Assembly: GCF_027925445.1 (NCBI RefSeq)
Contig: NZ_AP027149.1
Span: forward strand, 4,104,501-4,168,500
Direction of reading: 5' to 3'
DNA from: Methylocystis bryophila
GTDB taxonomy: Bacteria > Pseudomonadota > Alphaproteobacteria > Rhizobiales > Beijerinckiaceae
Length of the DNA stretch: 64,000 nt
Both the position numbers and the translations under genes were made by a program. Below are positions 49,864 through 58,393 of the stretch, one piece after another (position 1 is the stretch's first letter; each line of letters starts with the position of its first letter). Below the pieces are notes generated by a model. It ran no database searches. It saw only the letters and a list, made by a program, of their open reading frames with translations, and had not been told where the DNA came from.

Positions 49864-52082
49864 TCTATGGCGCCGCCGCCCGGACGCACATTTTCCGCCG
49901 CAGCTCGCGCGGCGGGCAGTGCGGGCTCCATGATGCTTGCGCCTTTACCGAGCGGAAGATTTTTGGCTTTCGCGGCGATCGCCGAAAGCGCCTCTGCCGC
50001 TCCCTTGGAAAGCGACGCCGGGCGCTGCAGATTTCCGACATCGGCAGTCTTGCCTGCGCCCGCGTCCTTGGACGCCGTCTGAACGGCGGAGGATGTCATG
50101 CCGACGATCGGCTTGAGCTGCACGCCCTCATGCGCATAGGCCATGACGTCATGCCAGGTGTGTGCGGGCAGCGAGCCGCCGGTCATATTGTTCATCAATT
50201 CGCCGTCGTCGTTGCCATACCAGATGCAACCGCCCATGGTGCCCGAATAGCCGCAGAACCACGCGTCCTTAAACCCGTTGGTCGTGCCGGTCTTGCCGAT
50301 CACGTCAATCCCCGGTCCCAGGTCGGCGGCTCTTCCCGTGCCTTCTAGGACCACCTTGTGCATCATCGACCCGAGCTCGATGACCTTGTCGAGCGGGACG
50401 GCCTGCACCTGTTTCGGGGCGTCCCGATCGTGCTTATAGAGCACATCCCCCCGCCGGTTGGAAATCTCGACCGCCGTGTAGGGCGTCGTGCGCTTCCCGC
50501 CGTTCACGAATGCGGCATAGGCGGCGGAATGCTCCAGCACGGTCAGCTCGCAGGCGCCGATCGGCAAAGAGGGCGTGTCGGTCAGCGGCGCGGTGATCCC
50601 CAAAGCGCGCGCCGTCTCGACGATCTTCGCGCGGCCCATCTTGGGGTTGCCGTTGCCGATCGCGATGGAAAGCTTCACGGCGACGGTGTTCAGCGATCGC
50701 GCCAAGGCATTTGCGAGCGGCAGGGATCCGGCGTAGGAGCCGCCGAAGTTATGCGGGCACCAGTTGCCGATGCAAACTGGCGAGTCCACAACGATCGTCG
50801 TCGGCTTGAACTTACCGCTCATCAACGCGGTCAGGTACACATAGGGTTTGAAGGACGAGCCGGGCTGCCTCAGGGCTTCCGTCGCACGATTGAACTGGCT
50901 TGCGCCATAATCGCGACCGCCTACGATCGCGCGTAGCGCGCCATCGGGCTCCATCACGACCATAGCCCCCTGCTTGACGTGATAGGATCGTCCATTGAGG
51001 CGCAAATTGTCCTCAATGACGGAATCCGCCTTCTTCTGCACGTTGGAGTCCAAGGCGAGACGCGCGTTTAGAATGCGCTCCTCGCCGAGCTTGCCGGCTT
51101 CGGCAAGCTTTTGCACCTCACCATAGGCATAGTCCAAATACCAGTCGGGACTTGAGTCCTGCTTTCTGGCGACGGGAGTCGCCGGATTGCGCCGGGCTTG
51201 CGCCACCTCGCTTTCGGTCATGAAGCCGAATTCGACGAGATTGTTCAACACGTCGTTGGCCCTGGCGCGCGCAGCCGGCAGATTGACGTGAGGGGCGTAT
51301 TTGGTTGGCGCCTTGAACAGGCCGGCCAGCATCGCCGCTTCCGCCACGGTCACGTCTTTGACGGATTTTCCAAAGTAGAATTCAGTCGCCGCCTGCACGC
51401 CGAAAGTGCCGCCTCCCATATAGACGCGATCGAGGTAAAGCTGAAGAATATCTCGCTTCGTCAGGTGGTGCTCGAGCCAGAGGGCAAGAAAAGCCTCGTT
51501 GATTTTGCGTGTGACAGTTCGCTCGTTTGAGAGAAAGAGGTTCTTGGCGAGCTGCTGCGTGATGGAGGAGCCGCCTTGCACAACGCCGGAAGACTTTGCA
51601 TTGACGGTCAAGGCGCGCGCCGTTCCGATCACGTCAATGCCGAAATGCTCATAGAACCTACGATCTTCTGTCGCGAGCACGGCCTTGACGAGATGGGGGG
51701 GATATTGCTCCAAGGGCACGGCGTCGTCATGCTTGATGCCGCGACTGCCCACCTCGGTCCCATAGCGATCGAAGAAAGTGACGGCGAGGTCGGCGCGCTT
51801 TAGCCAGTCATGCTCACTCGTCAAGCGGAAGGCGGAAAGAGCGAGCGTCAGCGCGACGAGACCCGCGGCGAAGCCCAGAGTCAGCGCCTCGCACAGCAAT
51901 TCCACGACGACCCGCGCGAGGCCGGACACTTGGAACCGCGACATAAAGTTGGAGAACTTCTCGTAGCTCTCCCGCGAGCGGCGGCCACTGTCGAACATGC
52001 CCCAGTCGATCGACGCGTCGATTGCGAGCAGCATTCGCTGGAAACGCTTGACGACGGGGAGGTTTTTTAGTTTTTGCCACAA
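49860..52082 (-). CDS. Class A penicillin-binding protein (PBP1A family)
   Basis: 740 residues. Cytoplasmic N-terminus of about 60 residues, TM near 65-88, GT51 glycosyltransferase with catalytic Glu in AVLATEDRRFYEHFGIDVIG and GGSSITQQLAKNLFLSNERT, LYLDRVYMGGGTFGVQAATEFYF. The transpeptidase domain has SxxK in RQPGSSFKPYVYLTAL, SxN in ARSLNTVAVKLSI and KTG in VIGKTGTTNGFKDAWFCGY. Polymerises and cross-links peptidoglycan in the periplasm. The C-terminal tail of about 100 residues is Ala/Lys-rich and low-complexity. It heads the operon with the DUF1214 and DUF1254 genes. Confidence 0.92.
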   Translation of the reverse strand: MWQKLKNLPVVKRFQRMLLAIDASIDWGMFDSGRRSRESYEKFSNFMSRFQVSGLARVVVELLCEALTLGFAAGLVALTLALSAFRLTSEHDWLKRADLAVTFFDRYGTEVGSRGIKHDDAVPLEQYPPHLVKAVLATEDRRFYEHFGIDVIGTARALTVNAKSSGVVQGGSSITQQLAKNLFLSNERTVTRKINEAFLALWLEHHLTKRDILQLYLDRVYMGGGTFGVQAATEFYFGKSVKDVTVAEAAMLAGLFKAPTKYAPHVNLPAARARANDVLNNLVEFGFMTESEVAQARRNPATPVARKQDSSPDWYLDYAYGEVQKLAEAGKLGEERILNARLALDSNVQKKADSVIEDNLRLNGRSYHVKQGAMVVMEPDGALRAIVGGRDYGASQFNRATEALRQPGSSFKPYVYLTALMSGKFKPTTIVVDSPVCIGNWCPHNFGGSYAGSLPLANALARSLNTVAVKLSIAIGNGNPKMGRAKIVETARALGITAPLTDTPSLPIGACELTVLEHSAAYAAFVNGGKRTTPYTAVEISNRRGDVLYKHDRDAPKQVQAVPLDKVIELGSMMHKVVLEGTGRAADLGPGIDVIGKTGTTNGFKDAWFCGYSGTMGGCIWYGNDDGELMNNMTGGSLPAHTWHDVMAYAHEGVQLKPIVGMTSSAVQTASKDAGAGKTADVGNLQRPASLSKGAAEALSAIAAKAKNLPLGKGASIMEPALPAARAAAENVRPGGGAIE

Positions 52083-52225
52083 GATGGGAATGTCCCGCTG
52101 CTACGGATTTTCCACGCGACTCGATATTAGCGCTTCGGCCGCCAGTTGACGATGGTCCGGCCCACGACCGAGGAAGATAAGGTGTCAACTGGCGCACGCC
52201 AAGGGAGAATGCCGAGCCGGAGCTC

Positions 52226-52696
52226 ATGAGCGCTGATTCGCGGCCTTTTTGGGAGAAGCCCCTCTCCTCGCTGACCCGATCGGAGTGGGAAAGGCTCTGC
52301 GATGGTTGCGGGCGCTGCTGCCTCATCAAGCTGGAGGATGAGGACTCGGGAGAAATCCATCACACCAGCGTCGCCTGCCGTTTATTGGATCACCGCAGTT
52401 GCCGTTGCTCGCATTATGAAGGGCGCAAGAGCCTGGTTCCCGATTGCATGCGCTTGACGCTGGCAAAGCTAGCCAAGATCCGATGGCTGCCGCCAAGCTG
52501 TTCGTACCGGCTGCGTTTTGAGGACAAGCCCCTGCCCCCCTGGCATCATCTGCTGACGGGCGATCCGGACAGCGTCCACAAGGTTGGAATCTCCGTCAGG
52601 GGGCGTGTGGAGGCGAGCGAGCAGGAGGTCGAGATCGACGATCTCCCCCGATTTATCCGGCGATGGCCCAAATCTTGGCCGAAGCGGGGACGCTAG
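52226..52696 (+). CDS. ycgN: YcgN/YkgJ cysteine-cluster protein (UPF0260)
   Basis: 156 residues. Starts PFWEKPLSSLTRSEWERLCDGCGRCCLIKLEDED, the YcgN signature, with further cysteines in VACRLLDHRSCRCSHYEGRKSLVPDCMRL and PPSCSYRLRFEDKPLPPWHHL. At least eight conserved cysteines are arranged as in the zinc- or iron-sulfur-binding YkgJ family; function unknown. It is divergent from the PBP gene. The TAG stop lies in the CTAG boundary of a degenerate family A repeat. Confidence 0.92.
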   Translation: MSADSRPFWEKPLSSLTRSEWERLCDGCGRCCLIKLEDEDSGEIHHTSVACRLLDHRSCRCSHYEGRKSLVPDCMRLTLAKLAKIRWLPPSCSYRLRFEDKPLPPWHHLLTGDPDSVHKVGISVRGRVEASEQEVEIDDLPRFIRRWPKSWPKRGR

Positions 52697-52792
52697 GGCG
52701 CGACGCAAGTCTCGCGAATGCGGCTCTAAAACTTTGGAATCGATCAGTTTGTCTGCGTCTGAGCGGTTCCGCTCAAAGGCAGCGTGATCTAA
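52693..52792 (+). repeat. Diverged, shortened family A repeat, CTAG to CTAA
   Basis: 100 bp from CTAG 52693-52696 to CTAA 52789-52792. The GAAAAAGTGGAAACCGG core is missing; the linker GGAATCGATCA and the second hairpin GTCTGAGCGGTTCCGCTCAAAGGC are recognisable. It is the most diverged two-ended copy. Its left edge contains the ycgN stop codon. Confidence 0.75.
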
Positions 52793-52871
52793 GGTCTGGG
52801 CGCAGAAAGGTCGCGCGCCGTTCATCCCAAGTTCAGTAGGCGGATTCTAGCGTTTCGCGTGGAGGAGGTTC

Positions 52872-53216
52872 GTGGTGACGTTCCGCTGCGGGACAACGAT
52901 AAGGATCGTGACGGCGGGCGCCGCGCTTGTCGCCACGAGCGTCGTCCGCGCGGAGGAAACCTCGCCCAATACCGAATGCTACACTGTGGCGCAGACGCGC
53001 GAGAAAATCGCGCAGCACGGATTGGCGGATCCGGTTCCGCTGCTCCGCAAGGCGGGCGCCGAAAACCAGGGGGAGCCGCTGGCGGCGCGGTTATGCCGCA
53101 ATGGCGAAGTATTCATTTACGACATCACCGTCATGCGCCGCGACGGGCGCATCGAGCGTGTTCCGATAAACGCCGCGGACGGCAAACCTCAGCCGAGGCG
53201 CGAAAAGCGCCCCTAA
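52872..53216 (+). CDS. Small secreted PepSY-like protein, candidate FeuN
   Basis: 114 residues, GTG start with GGAGGAGG immediately upstream. Signal peptide through about residue 26 (IVTAGAALVATSVVRAEE), then one PepSY-like unit: TVAQTREKIAQHGLADPVPLLRKAG and VFIYDITVMRRDGRIERVPINAADGKP. It lies 38 bp before a FeuP-like regulator and FeuQ-like kinase. In Sinorhizobium a small periplasmic protein FeuN restrains FeuPQ, so this is a candidate counterpart by position and size; sequence homology to FeuN was not tested. Confidence 0.7.
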   Translation: MVTFRCGTTIRIVTAGAALVATSVVRAEETSPNTECYTVAQTREKIAQHGLADPVPLLRKAGAENQGEPLAARLCRNGEVFIYDITVMRRDGRIERVPINAADGKPQPRREKRP

Positions 53217-53254
53217 TTCACGCTGCATCGCCTGAACGCGGAAAGGAGAAGGAA

Positions 53255-53932
53255 TTGCGCCTGCTCGTCGTGGAGGATGACAAAAATCTCAATCGCCAAC
53301 TCGTCGAGGCGCTTCAGCAAGCCGGTTACGCGGTGGATCGCGCCTTCGACGGCGAAGAGGGGCATTTTCTTGGAGACACAGAGCCTTATGATGCGATTGT
53401 GCTCGACGTGGGCCTGCCCAAGAAGGATGGCGTCAGCGTGCTGCAGGAATGGCGCAAGGCCGGTCGTCTCACCCCTGTGCTGATTCTCACCGCTCGCGAC
53501 CGCTGGAGCGATAAGGTGCAGGGTTTCGACGCCGGCGCCGACGACTATGTCGCCAAGCCGTTCCATATGGAGGAGGTCTTGGCGCGGCTGCGCGCGCTTT
53601 TGCGGCGCGCCTCCGGTCGCGCGACGGACGAGATCGTCTGCGGTCCCGTCACCCTGGACGCTAAAGCGGGCCGCGTCGTCGTGGACGGCGCCCCCGTGAG
53701 GCTCACCTCTCATGAATACAGGCTTTTAGCCTATCTTCTGCACCACGCCGGCCGGGTCATTTCGCGCAGTGAGATTATCGAGCATCTCTACGATCAGGAT
53801 TTCGACCGGGACTCCAATACGATTGAAGTTTTTGTCGGGCGCCTGCGCAAGAAACTGGGCGTCGACCTCATTCAAACCGTCCGTGGCCTTGGCTATCTCG
53901 CGGCGCCTCCGGGCGACCAAAAGAAAAACTGA
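53255..53932 (+). CDS. feuP: OmpR/PhoP-type response regulator (FeuP-like)
   Basis: 225 residues, TTG start with AAGGAGAAGGA directly upstream. Receiver: LRLLVVEDDKNLNRQLVEAL, Asp in YDAIVLDVGLPKKDG, VLILTARDRWSDKVQGFDAGADDYVAKPFHMEEV. The winged helix contains VRLTSHEYRLLAYLLHHAGRVISRSEIIEHLYDQDFDRDSNTIEVFVGRLRKKLG. The closest type is PhoP/FeuP; in rhizobia FeuP activates cyclic glucan export and is needed in low-osmolarity conditions. The kinase follows six bases later. Target genes cannot be read here. Upstream in-frame codons belong to another gene. Confidence 0.85.
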   Translation: MRLLVVEDDKNLNRQLVEALQQAGYAVDRAFDGEEGHFLGDTEPYDAIVLDVGLPKKDGVSVLQEWRKAGRLTPVLILTARDRWSDKVQGFDAGADDYVAKPFHMEEVLARLRALLRRASGRATDEIVCGPVTLDAKAGRVVVDGAPVRLTSHEYRLLAYLLHHAGRVISRSEIIEHLYDQDFDRDSNTIEVFVGRLRKKLGVDLIQTVRGLGYLAAPPGDQKKN

Positions 53933-53938
53933 CCGACG

Positions 53939-55330
53939 ATGCGCATCCGGTCACCGGCCGCTGGCTCAGTTGCGCGTCGCCTATTCCTGAGCGCTGCCGC
54001 GCTAAGCTTTCCGCTTCTCCTCATCGCCTCGTTCTTACTGACGGAGCTCTATCGCCGCAGCGAAGTGGAAAATTTCGAGCAGAAGCTCGAGGGTTACGTG
54101 AAGAAAATGGGGAAGGACGTCGAGGATTGCGCGCAAGACGGTCGTGAGATTTCGATCGAGCTCCCCGAGCCCCGGTTCGAGCTCCCCTTTAAGGGCTGGT
54201 ACTGGCAGGTGACGAGAACCGACGTGACGCCCCATGAGATCGTCACCTCTCATTCTCTTTTCACTGCGCAACTGCCGAGGCTTTCGACCTCCGGAAGCGA
54301 GCTCGCAGGAATACACGGGGGAGAAACCGCAGGATTTTCCGGCGATCGGCTTTACCTGGTCGAATCAAGAACGAATGTTCGGGACGCAGGCGTCTATCTC
54401 CTCCAAGTCGCCGCGAGCCTCGACGAGATCGAGCCTCGCATTCGGCGGTTTCGGCTCATTCTCATCGGCGCCTTCACCCTTTTGGGCGTCGCTCTCGCCG
54501 CCGTGGCGGCGATTCAGGTGCGCATTGGATTGAAACCTTTGCGGGCTTTGCGAGGAGAGCTCGGCCAGATTCGGCGTGGGGCCCGCGACCGCATCGAAGG
54601 GGCCTATCCGAGCGAAGTTGCTCCGATCGTCGAAGAGCTCAATCTTTTGATGGGCGCAAACCGGGAGATCGTCGAACGGGCGAGAACGCAGGTCGGCAAT
54701 CTCGCTCACGCATTGAAGACGCCGCTCAGTGTGATCGTCAACGAAGCCGACGCCGCGCCCTCGCCCTTGGCCGAAAAGGTCAATGAGCAGGCGCAAGTCA
54801 TGCGTCATCAATTATCGTATTACCTGGACCGGGCCCGGGCGGCGGCCGGGGCCGGCGCGTTGGGCTCCTCGACCCGCCTGGCGCCTGCCCTCTCGGCGCT
54901 CCTCCGCACCTTCACGAAGCTATATGAATCTCGGGGAATCCAATTTGTCGCCCAGGCTCCCGATTCGCTCTGCTTTTCCGGTGAGCCTCAGGACCTCGAT
55001 GAGATGGTCGGCAATCTCCTCGATAATGCCGGAAAATGGGCTCGCGAGGCTATAAGCGTCGAAGCGGCCCTGGTGGCGAATGCGAAGGGAGACGGCCGAA
55101 GCGAGATCCGGCTTTGTATCGATGACGACGGCCCCGGGCTCGCGCCAGCGTTACGCGAGGAAGCCACTCAGAGGGGGCGCCGCCTCGACGAGACCAAGCC
55201 GGGCTCGGGACTGGGTCTCTCGATCGTGTCCGATCTCGCCGCGGCCTATGGGGGCTCGCTAAGGTTGACCGACAGTCCCCGGGGAGGCCTGAGAGCGGAG
55301 CTGCGACTGCCCGGATATGACGCGGCCTGA
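53939..55330 (+). CDS. feuQ: Sensor histidine kinase, PhoQ/FeuQ-like
   Basis: 463 residues. TM1 at about 16-37 (LFLSAAALSFPLLLIASFLL), a periplasmic sensor of about 130 residues with ELPEPRFELPFKGWYWQVTR, TM2 near 178-198 (LILIGAFTLLGVALAAVAAI), a HAMP-like stretch (LKPLRALRGELGQIRRGARD), H-box VGNLAHALKTPLSVIVNEAD and HATPase (EMVGNLLDNAGKWARE; IDDDGPGLAP; GSGLGLSIVSDLAAAYGG). The NLAHALKTPL H-box is typical of PhoQ-type kinases. It partners the regulator upstream. A fragment of a family B repeat starts at the stop codon. Confidence 0.87.
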   Translation: MRIRSPAAGSVARRLFLSAAALSFPLLLIASFLLTELYRRSEVENFEQKLEGYVKKMGKDVEDCAQDGREISIELPEPRFELPFKGWYWQVTRTDVTPHEIVTSHSLFTAQLPRLSTSGSELAGIHGGETAGFSGDRLYLVESRTNVRDAGVYLLQVAASLDEIEPRIRRFRLILIGAFTLLGVALAAVAAIQVRIGLKPLRALRGELGQIRRGARDRIEGAYPSEVAPIVEELNLLMGANREIVERARTQVGNLAHALKTPLSVIVNEADAAPSPLAEKVNEQAQVMRHQLSYYLDRARAAAGAGALGSSTRLAPALSALLRTFTKLYESRGIQFVAQAPDSLCFSGEPQDLDEMVGNLLDNAGKWAREAISVEAALVANAKGDGRSEIRLCIDDDGPGLAPALREEATQRGRRLDETKPGSGLGLSIVSDLAAAYGGSLRLTDSPRGGLRAELRLPGYDAA

Positions 55331-55380
55331 CTCGGCTCCCGCTCGAACGAAATCGTTCGAGCGATGAGAAATCGCGTCAA
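55331..55380 (+). repeat. Family B fragment (first hairpin)
   Basis: 50 bp directly after the feuQ stop, with the perfect inverted repeat CTCGAACGAAATCGTTCGAG and the CGATGAGAAATCGCGTCAAG tail. Boundary tetramers are no longer CTAG, so it is an eroded copy. Confidence 0.75.
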
Positions 55381-55411
55381 GGCCTGCCGCGTCCGTGCGG
55401 TCGCCCTCTGA

Positions 55412-55708
55412 TCAGTAAAAAGCGATGCAGATGGGCTCGCCGTAGTAGTCGCGACCCCAACGCGCGCAGCGAGGCGGTGGGGGAGGCGGCGGCGGCGGAG
55501 GCGGCGTTGTCGCGGCCCCCAAGACCGCGCCCGTCGCGGCGCCGAGCGCGGCGCCCGCGAGCGTCCCCCCGGCCCGACCGTTGGAGGCCAGAGCGCCAAT
55601 CGTCGCGCCAGTCACACCGCCGATCGCGGCGCCGCCAACGGCTCGATCTTGGGGCGTATAGCATCCCCCCAAAGCCAGAGCCAAGGCGAGCACCATAAGT
55701 TTTTTCAT
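55412..55708 (-). CDS. Glycine-zipper lipoprotein with polyproline tract
   Basis: 98 residues from ATG 55708 with AAAGGAATAACTCC upstream. Lipobox signal peptide MKKLMVLALALALGGCYTP, a glycine-zipper segment of about 45 residues (AVGGAAIGGVTGATIGALAS, TLAGAALGAATGAVLGAAT) that could insert in the outer membrane, a run of about eleven prolines, and the C-terminal CARWGRDYYGEPICIAFY with two Cys. Small secreted proteins with a similar glycine-zipper and C-terminal YY/GxPxC motif are common in Hyphomicrobiales. Function unknown. Confidence 0.82.
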   Translation of the reverse strand: MKKLMVLALALALGGCYTPQDRAVGGAAIGGVTGATIGALASNGRAGGTLAGAALGAATGAVLGAATTPPPPPPPPPPPRCARWGRDYYGEPICIAFY

Positions 55709-56108
55709 GGAGTTATTCCTTTCATCCGCTTGGGCGGACGGCGCTCTTCTCGACGCCGGTGGAAACCTTGGCATTACGAAACCGGATAATCGTGGAGAAA
55801 ACATGGCCTGGGGTTGGCGGGCGCGACCCACCGGTTCATTGTAGGCGCGAGCAGCTTGGCTCGCTCTGGATCAGACTCCATGCGCATTTCTACGTGACGA
55901 TCGAGGCTCTGGCCGTTTCACAGCCAATAGCGAGGAAAGGCTCAGCGAGCTGGGAATTTACCGCTTCGATCAAATCGCCGCCTGGAGTCTGATAAGCTGC
56001 GCCGGATGGGCGCGGCGCTCGCCGCCGCCCCAGGCTGCATCGGGCGTGGCAAATGGATAGAGCAGGCGCGGCGGCTGGCCGCACATCACCATCAGAGCGT
56101 GGAGACCC
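55709..56108. other. Intergenic region, no gene seen
   Basis: 400 bp between the divergent lipoprotein and pentapeptide genes. Open frames here are short or continue antisense through the pentapeptide gene. I find no repeat copy, no hairpin with T-run and no clear promoter consensus. Confidence 0.4.
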
Positions 56109-56909
56109 ATGAAAAGCAAGAACGGCGTTGGCTTTGCGAGGAGCGGTTTTCTGTGCCTTCTTGCTCTTGTGGCGACTCCGCCTCGCGCTCAGGACATGCT
56201 GCGCGGGGTGGACCTTGCGCAGCCCGCCTATTCCCAGGCGGAGCTCACGCGCGAAACCCTCGAGGCGGCGCTTCGAGCGCGGACGGCCGACGCACCGCTC
56301 GATCTTTCGGAAAAGAGCCTCAACGGCCTCGACCTCTCTGGTCTCGATCTCTCCAACGTGAACCTTCGCGCCGCGCGGCTCGTGAGAACCCGTCTCGTCG
56401 GCGCGAGGCTCGACCATGCGATTCTCGATCAGGCTTGGCTATTGGAGGCGGATCTCTCCCGGGCTTCGCTCGTCAACGCGAGGCTTTTTTCGGCGCAAAT
56501 GCAACATGTGCGCGCTGACGATGCGGACTTCTCGCTTGCCCGCGTCACGGGCGACCTCACGGGCGCCAGCCTGCGCCGGGCGAAATTCGTCGAGGCGGAT
56601 CTCTCATCGGACATGAAAAATCAGTCGATGGGGCTGATGCGCGCCGTGCTGGGCGCCGCGAACGCCGAGGAAGCCGATTTCACAGCCGCCAATCTCAGCC
56701 ACGCCGATCTGCGTTTCCTTCATGCAGGGCGGGCCAATTTTTCCGGAGCGTCGCTCGAAGACGCGGATGCGTCGGGAGCAGACTTCACCGGCGTGAAATG
56801 GGACGGCGTGCGGGCGATGGATCTGGATCTCGACCAGGCGCGCATCGACGAGGCCGCCAAGCCCGCCTTGAAGGACGCCAGGAACGTCGATCGCGCGCAA
56901 ACCCGATGA
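56109..56909 (+). CDS. Secreted pentapeptide-repeat protein
   Basis: 266 residues. Signal peptide (SGFLCLLALVATPPRAQD), then A(D/N)LxX pentapeptides in a right-handed quadrilateral helix: LDLSEKSLNGLDLSGLDLSN, VNLRAARLVRTRLVGARLDH, LEADLSRASLVNARL, a break near 160-175, and NAEEADFTAANLSHADLRFL, ANFSGASLEDADASGADFTG. Most relatives are cytoplasmic; the signal peptide points to the periplasm. Binding partner unknown. Its stop overlaps the ROK kinase start by 4 bp, so the two are coupled. Confidence 0.88.
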   Translation: MKSKNGVGFARSGFLCLLALVATPPRAQDMLRGVDLAQPAYSQAELTRETLEAALRARTADAPLDLSEKSLNGLDLSGLDLSNVNLRAARLVRTRLVGARLDHAILDQAWLLEADLSRASLVNARLFSAQMQHVRADDADFSLARVTGDLTGASLRRAKFVEADLSSDMKNQSMGLMRAVLGAANAEEADFTAANLSHADLRFLHAGRANFSGASLEDADASGADFTGVKWDGVRAMDLDLDQARIDEAAKPALKDARNVDRAQTR

Positions 56910-57820
56910 GTTCGGGTCGGCTCCGCGTCGGCGTCGACCTCGGCGGAACGAAGACAGAGGCGATCGCGATCGACCCCTCTGGCGCAATGCTCCTGCGCCG
57001 GCGGGTTCCCACGCCCGCCTCCGACTATGCGGCGATCCTTACAACCATCGTCGCTCTCGTCCACGCGATTGAAGCCGAGCTGGGCGGAGTGGCGCGGGTC
57101 GGCGTCGGCGTGCCGGGCTGGATCTCTCCCAGGAGCGGGTTCATAAGAAATTCCAATACGTTGGTTCTGAATCAACGTCCCTTCGCCAAAGACCTGGAGC
57201 AGGCCCTGGCGCGGGAGACGCGAATTGAAAATGACGCCAATTGTTTCGCTCTCTCGGAAGCGACAGACGGCGCGGCACAGGGGCGCGACGTCGTCTTCGG
57301 CGTCATCCTCGGCACGGGCGTCGGCGGCGGTCTGACGTTGCGCGGCGCGCTTCTACGAGGCGCCAATGCGATTGCCGGCGAATGGGGCCATAATCCCCTG
57401 CCCCGCATGTCGCCCGATGAATTTCCCGGCCCCCGTTGCTATTGCGGACGCATGGGCTGCATCGAGACTTTCCTTTGCGGCGGCGCGCTCGCCCTGCGCT
57501 ATGGCGAAAAGAGCGGCGAAAGCGTCGGGGCTGAAGAGGTGGCGCGGCGCGCCGACCATGGCGAAGCCTTGGCGCTCGACGCGCTCGACTCCTATCGTGA
57601 CCGTTTGGCGCGCGCGCTCGCCTCTGTCGTCAATATCGTCGATCCCGACATGATCGTGCTCGGGGGCGGCGTTTCCAACATTGACCGGCTCTACGAGGGC
57701 TTGGAAAAGCTCGTCGGAGATTACGCCTTCACCGATGCGCTGGCCACGCCGATCGTCCGAAATCGCCATGGCGACAGCAGTGGCGTGCGGGGCGCGGCAT
57801 GGCTATGGGAGGCTGGCTGA
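56906..57820 (+). CDS. ROK-family sugar kinase (fructokinase/glucokinase-like)
   Basis: 304 residues from ATG 56906, overlapping the previous stop. ATP site RVGVDLGGTKTEAIAIDPSG; substrate loop VGVGVPGWISPRSGFIRNSN; catalytic Asp in RIENDANCFALSEA; VFGVILGTGVGGGLTLRG; the ROK zinc motif HNPLPRMSPDEFPGPRCYCGRMGCIETFL (Cys-x-Cys-x4-Cys, with upstream His). Later VVNIVDPDMIVLGGGVSNI. The FPGPxCYCGRxGCIE variant is that of fructokinase (Mak)-type members. Substrate not proven. Confidence 0.9.
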   Translation: MSSGRLRVGVDLGGTKTEAIAIDPSGAMLLRRRVPTPASDYAAILTTIVALVHAIEAELGGVARVGVGVPGWISPRSGFIRNSNTLVLNQRPFAKDLEQALARETRIENDANCFALSEATDGAAQGRDVVFGVILGTGVGGGLTLRGALLRGANAIAGEWGHNPLPRMSPDEFPGPRCYCGRMGCIETFLCGGALALRYGEKSGESVGAEEVARRADHGEALALDALDSYRDRLARALASVVNIVDPDMIVLGGGVSNIDRLYEGLEKLVGDYAFTDALATPIVRNRHGDSSGVRGAAWLWEAG

Positions 57821-57841
57821 GACGAGCCGCCTTACAGGGGC

Positions 57842-57892
57842 GGCGCGATTTGTGCGAAGAACTGGTTTCCGCTTTCTCTCATCGCGCTCTAA
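57842..57892 (-). repeat. Family A fragment (first hairpin only), inverted
   Basis: 51 bp: GGCGCGATTTGTGCGAAGAA, CTGGTTTCCGCTTTCTCTCA, TCGCGCTCTAA. Only the A-type first hairpin remains, ending at CTAA 57889-57892. Between the ROK kinase and glutaredoxin genes. Confidence 0.7.
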
Positions 57893-58020
57893 GGTTGTGC
57901 GCGAGGCGGTGGCGCGACTAAAACTTCCCCCTGTCGTCGCCGAGCCGTTCCTCGGCCGGCCAGCGCCCGGAATTCCAGGCCAAGGCCCAAACGAAAGTCC
58001 ACAACTCTTCGGAACTCCAG

Positions 58021-58299
58021 ATGCCCAAAGTCGTCATCTACACCACGGCTACCTGCCCCTATTGCATCGCGGCCAAGCGGCTTCTTAGTCAAAAGGGCGT
58101 GACCTTCGAGGAAATCAGCGTCGATGGCGATCCTCAGGGTCGCGCGAAGATGAGCGTGCGGGCCGGCGGACGCCGCACCGTTCCGCAGATTTTCATCGAC
58201 GAACATCACATCGGCGGCTGCGATGACCTCTATGCGCTGGAGGAAGGGGGTCGTCTCGACCCGTTGCTCGCCGCCCCCCCAAAAGCCCCCTCCACCTGA
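58021..58299 (+). CDS. grxC: Glutaredoxin 3
   Basis: 92 residues. Thioredoxin fold with the CPYC dithiol site in VVIYTTATCPYCIAAKRLLSQKG, the cis-Pro loop RRTVPQIFIDEHHIGGCDDLYALEEGGRLDPLL. It reduces glutathione-mixed disulfides in the cytoplasm. Normal length; an ATG in good context at 58021. The downstream 370 bp are the ctrA regulatory region. Confidence 0.95.
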   Translation: MPKVVIYTTATCPYCIAAKRLLSQKGVTFEEISVDGDPQGRAKMSVRAGGRRTVPQIFIDEHHIGGCDDLYALEEGGRLDPLLAAPPKAPST

Positions 58300-58393
58300 T
58301 CCCCCCATTCGCTTCAGCCCGCCTTTAAGCTCGACCGAAGCCCGAGGGCCAGGCGCGAGCTTGGCAAAATATCGGCGCATCCGCGCATGGAGC

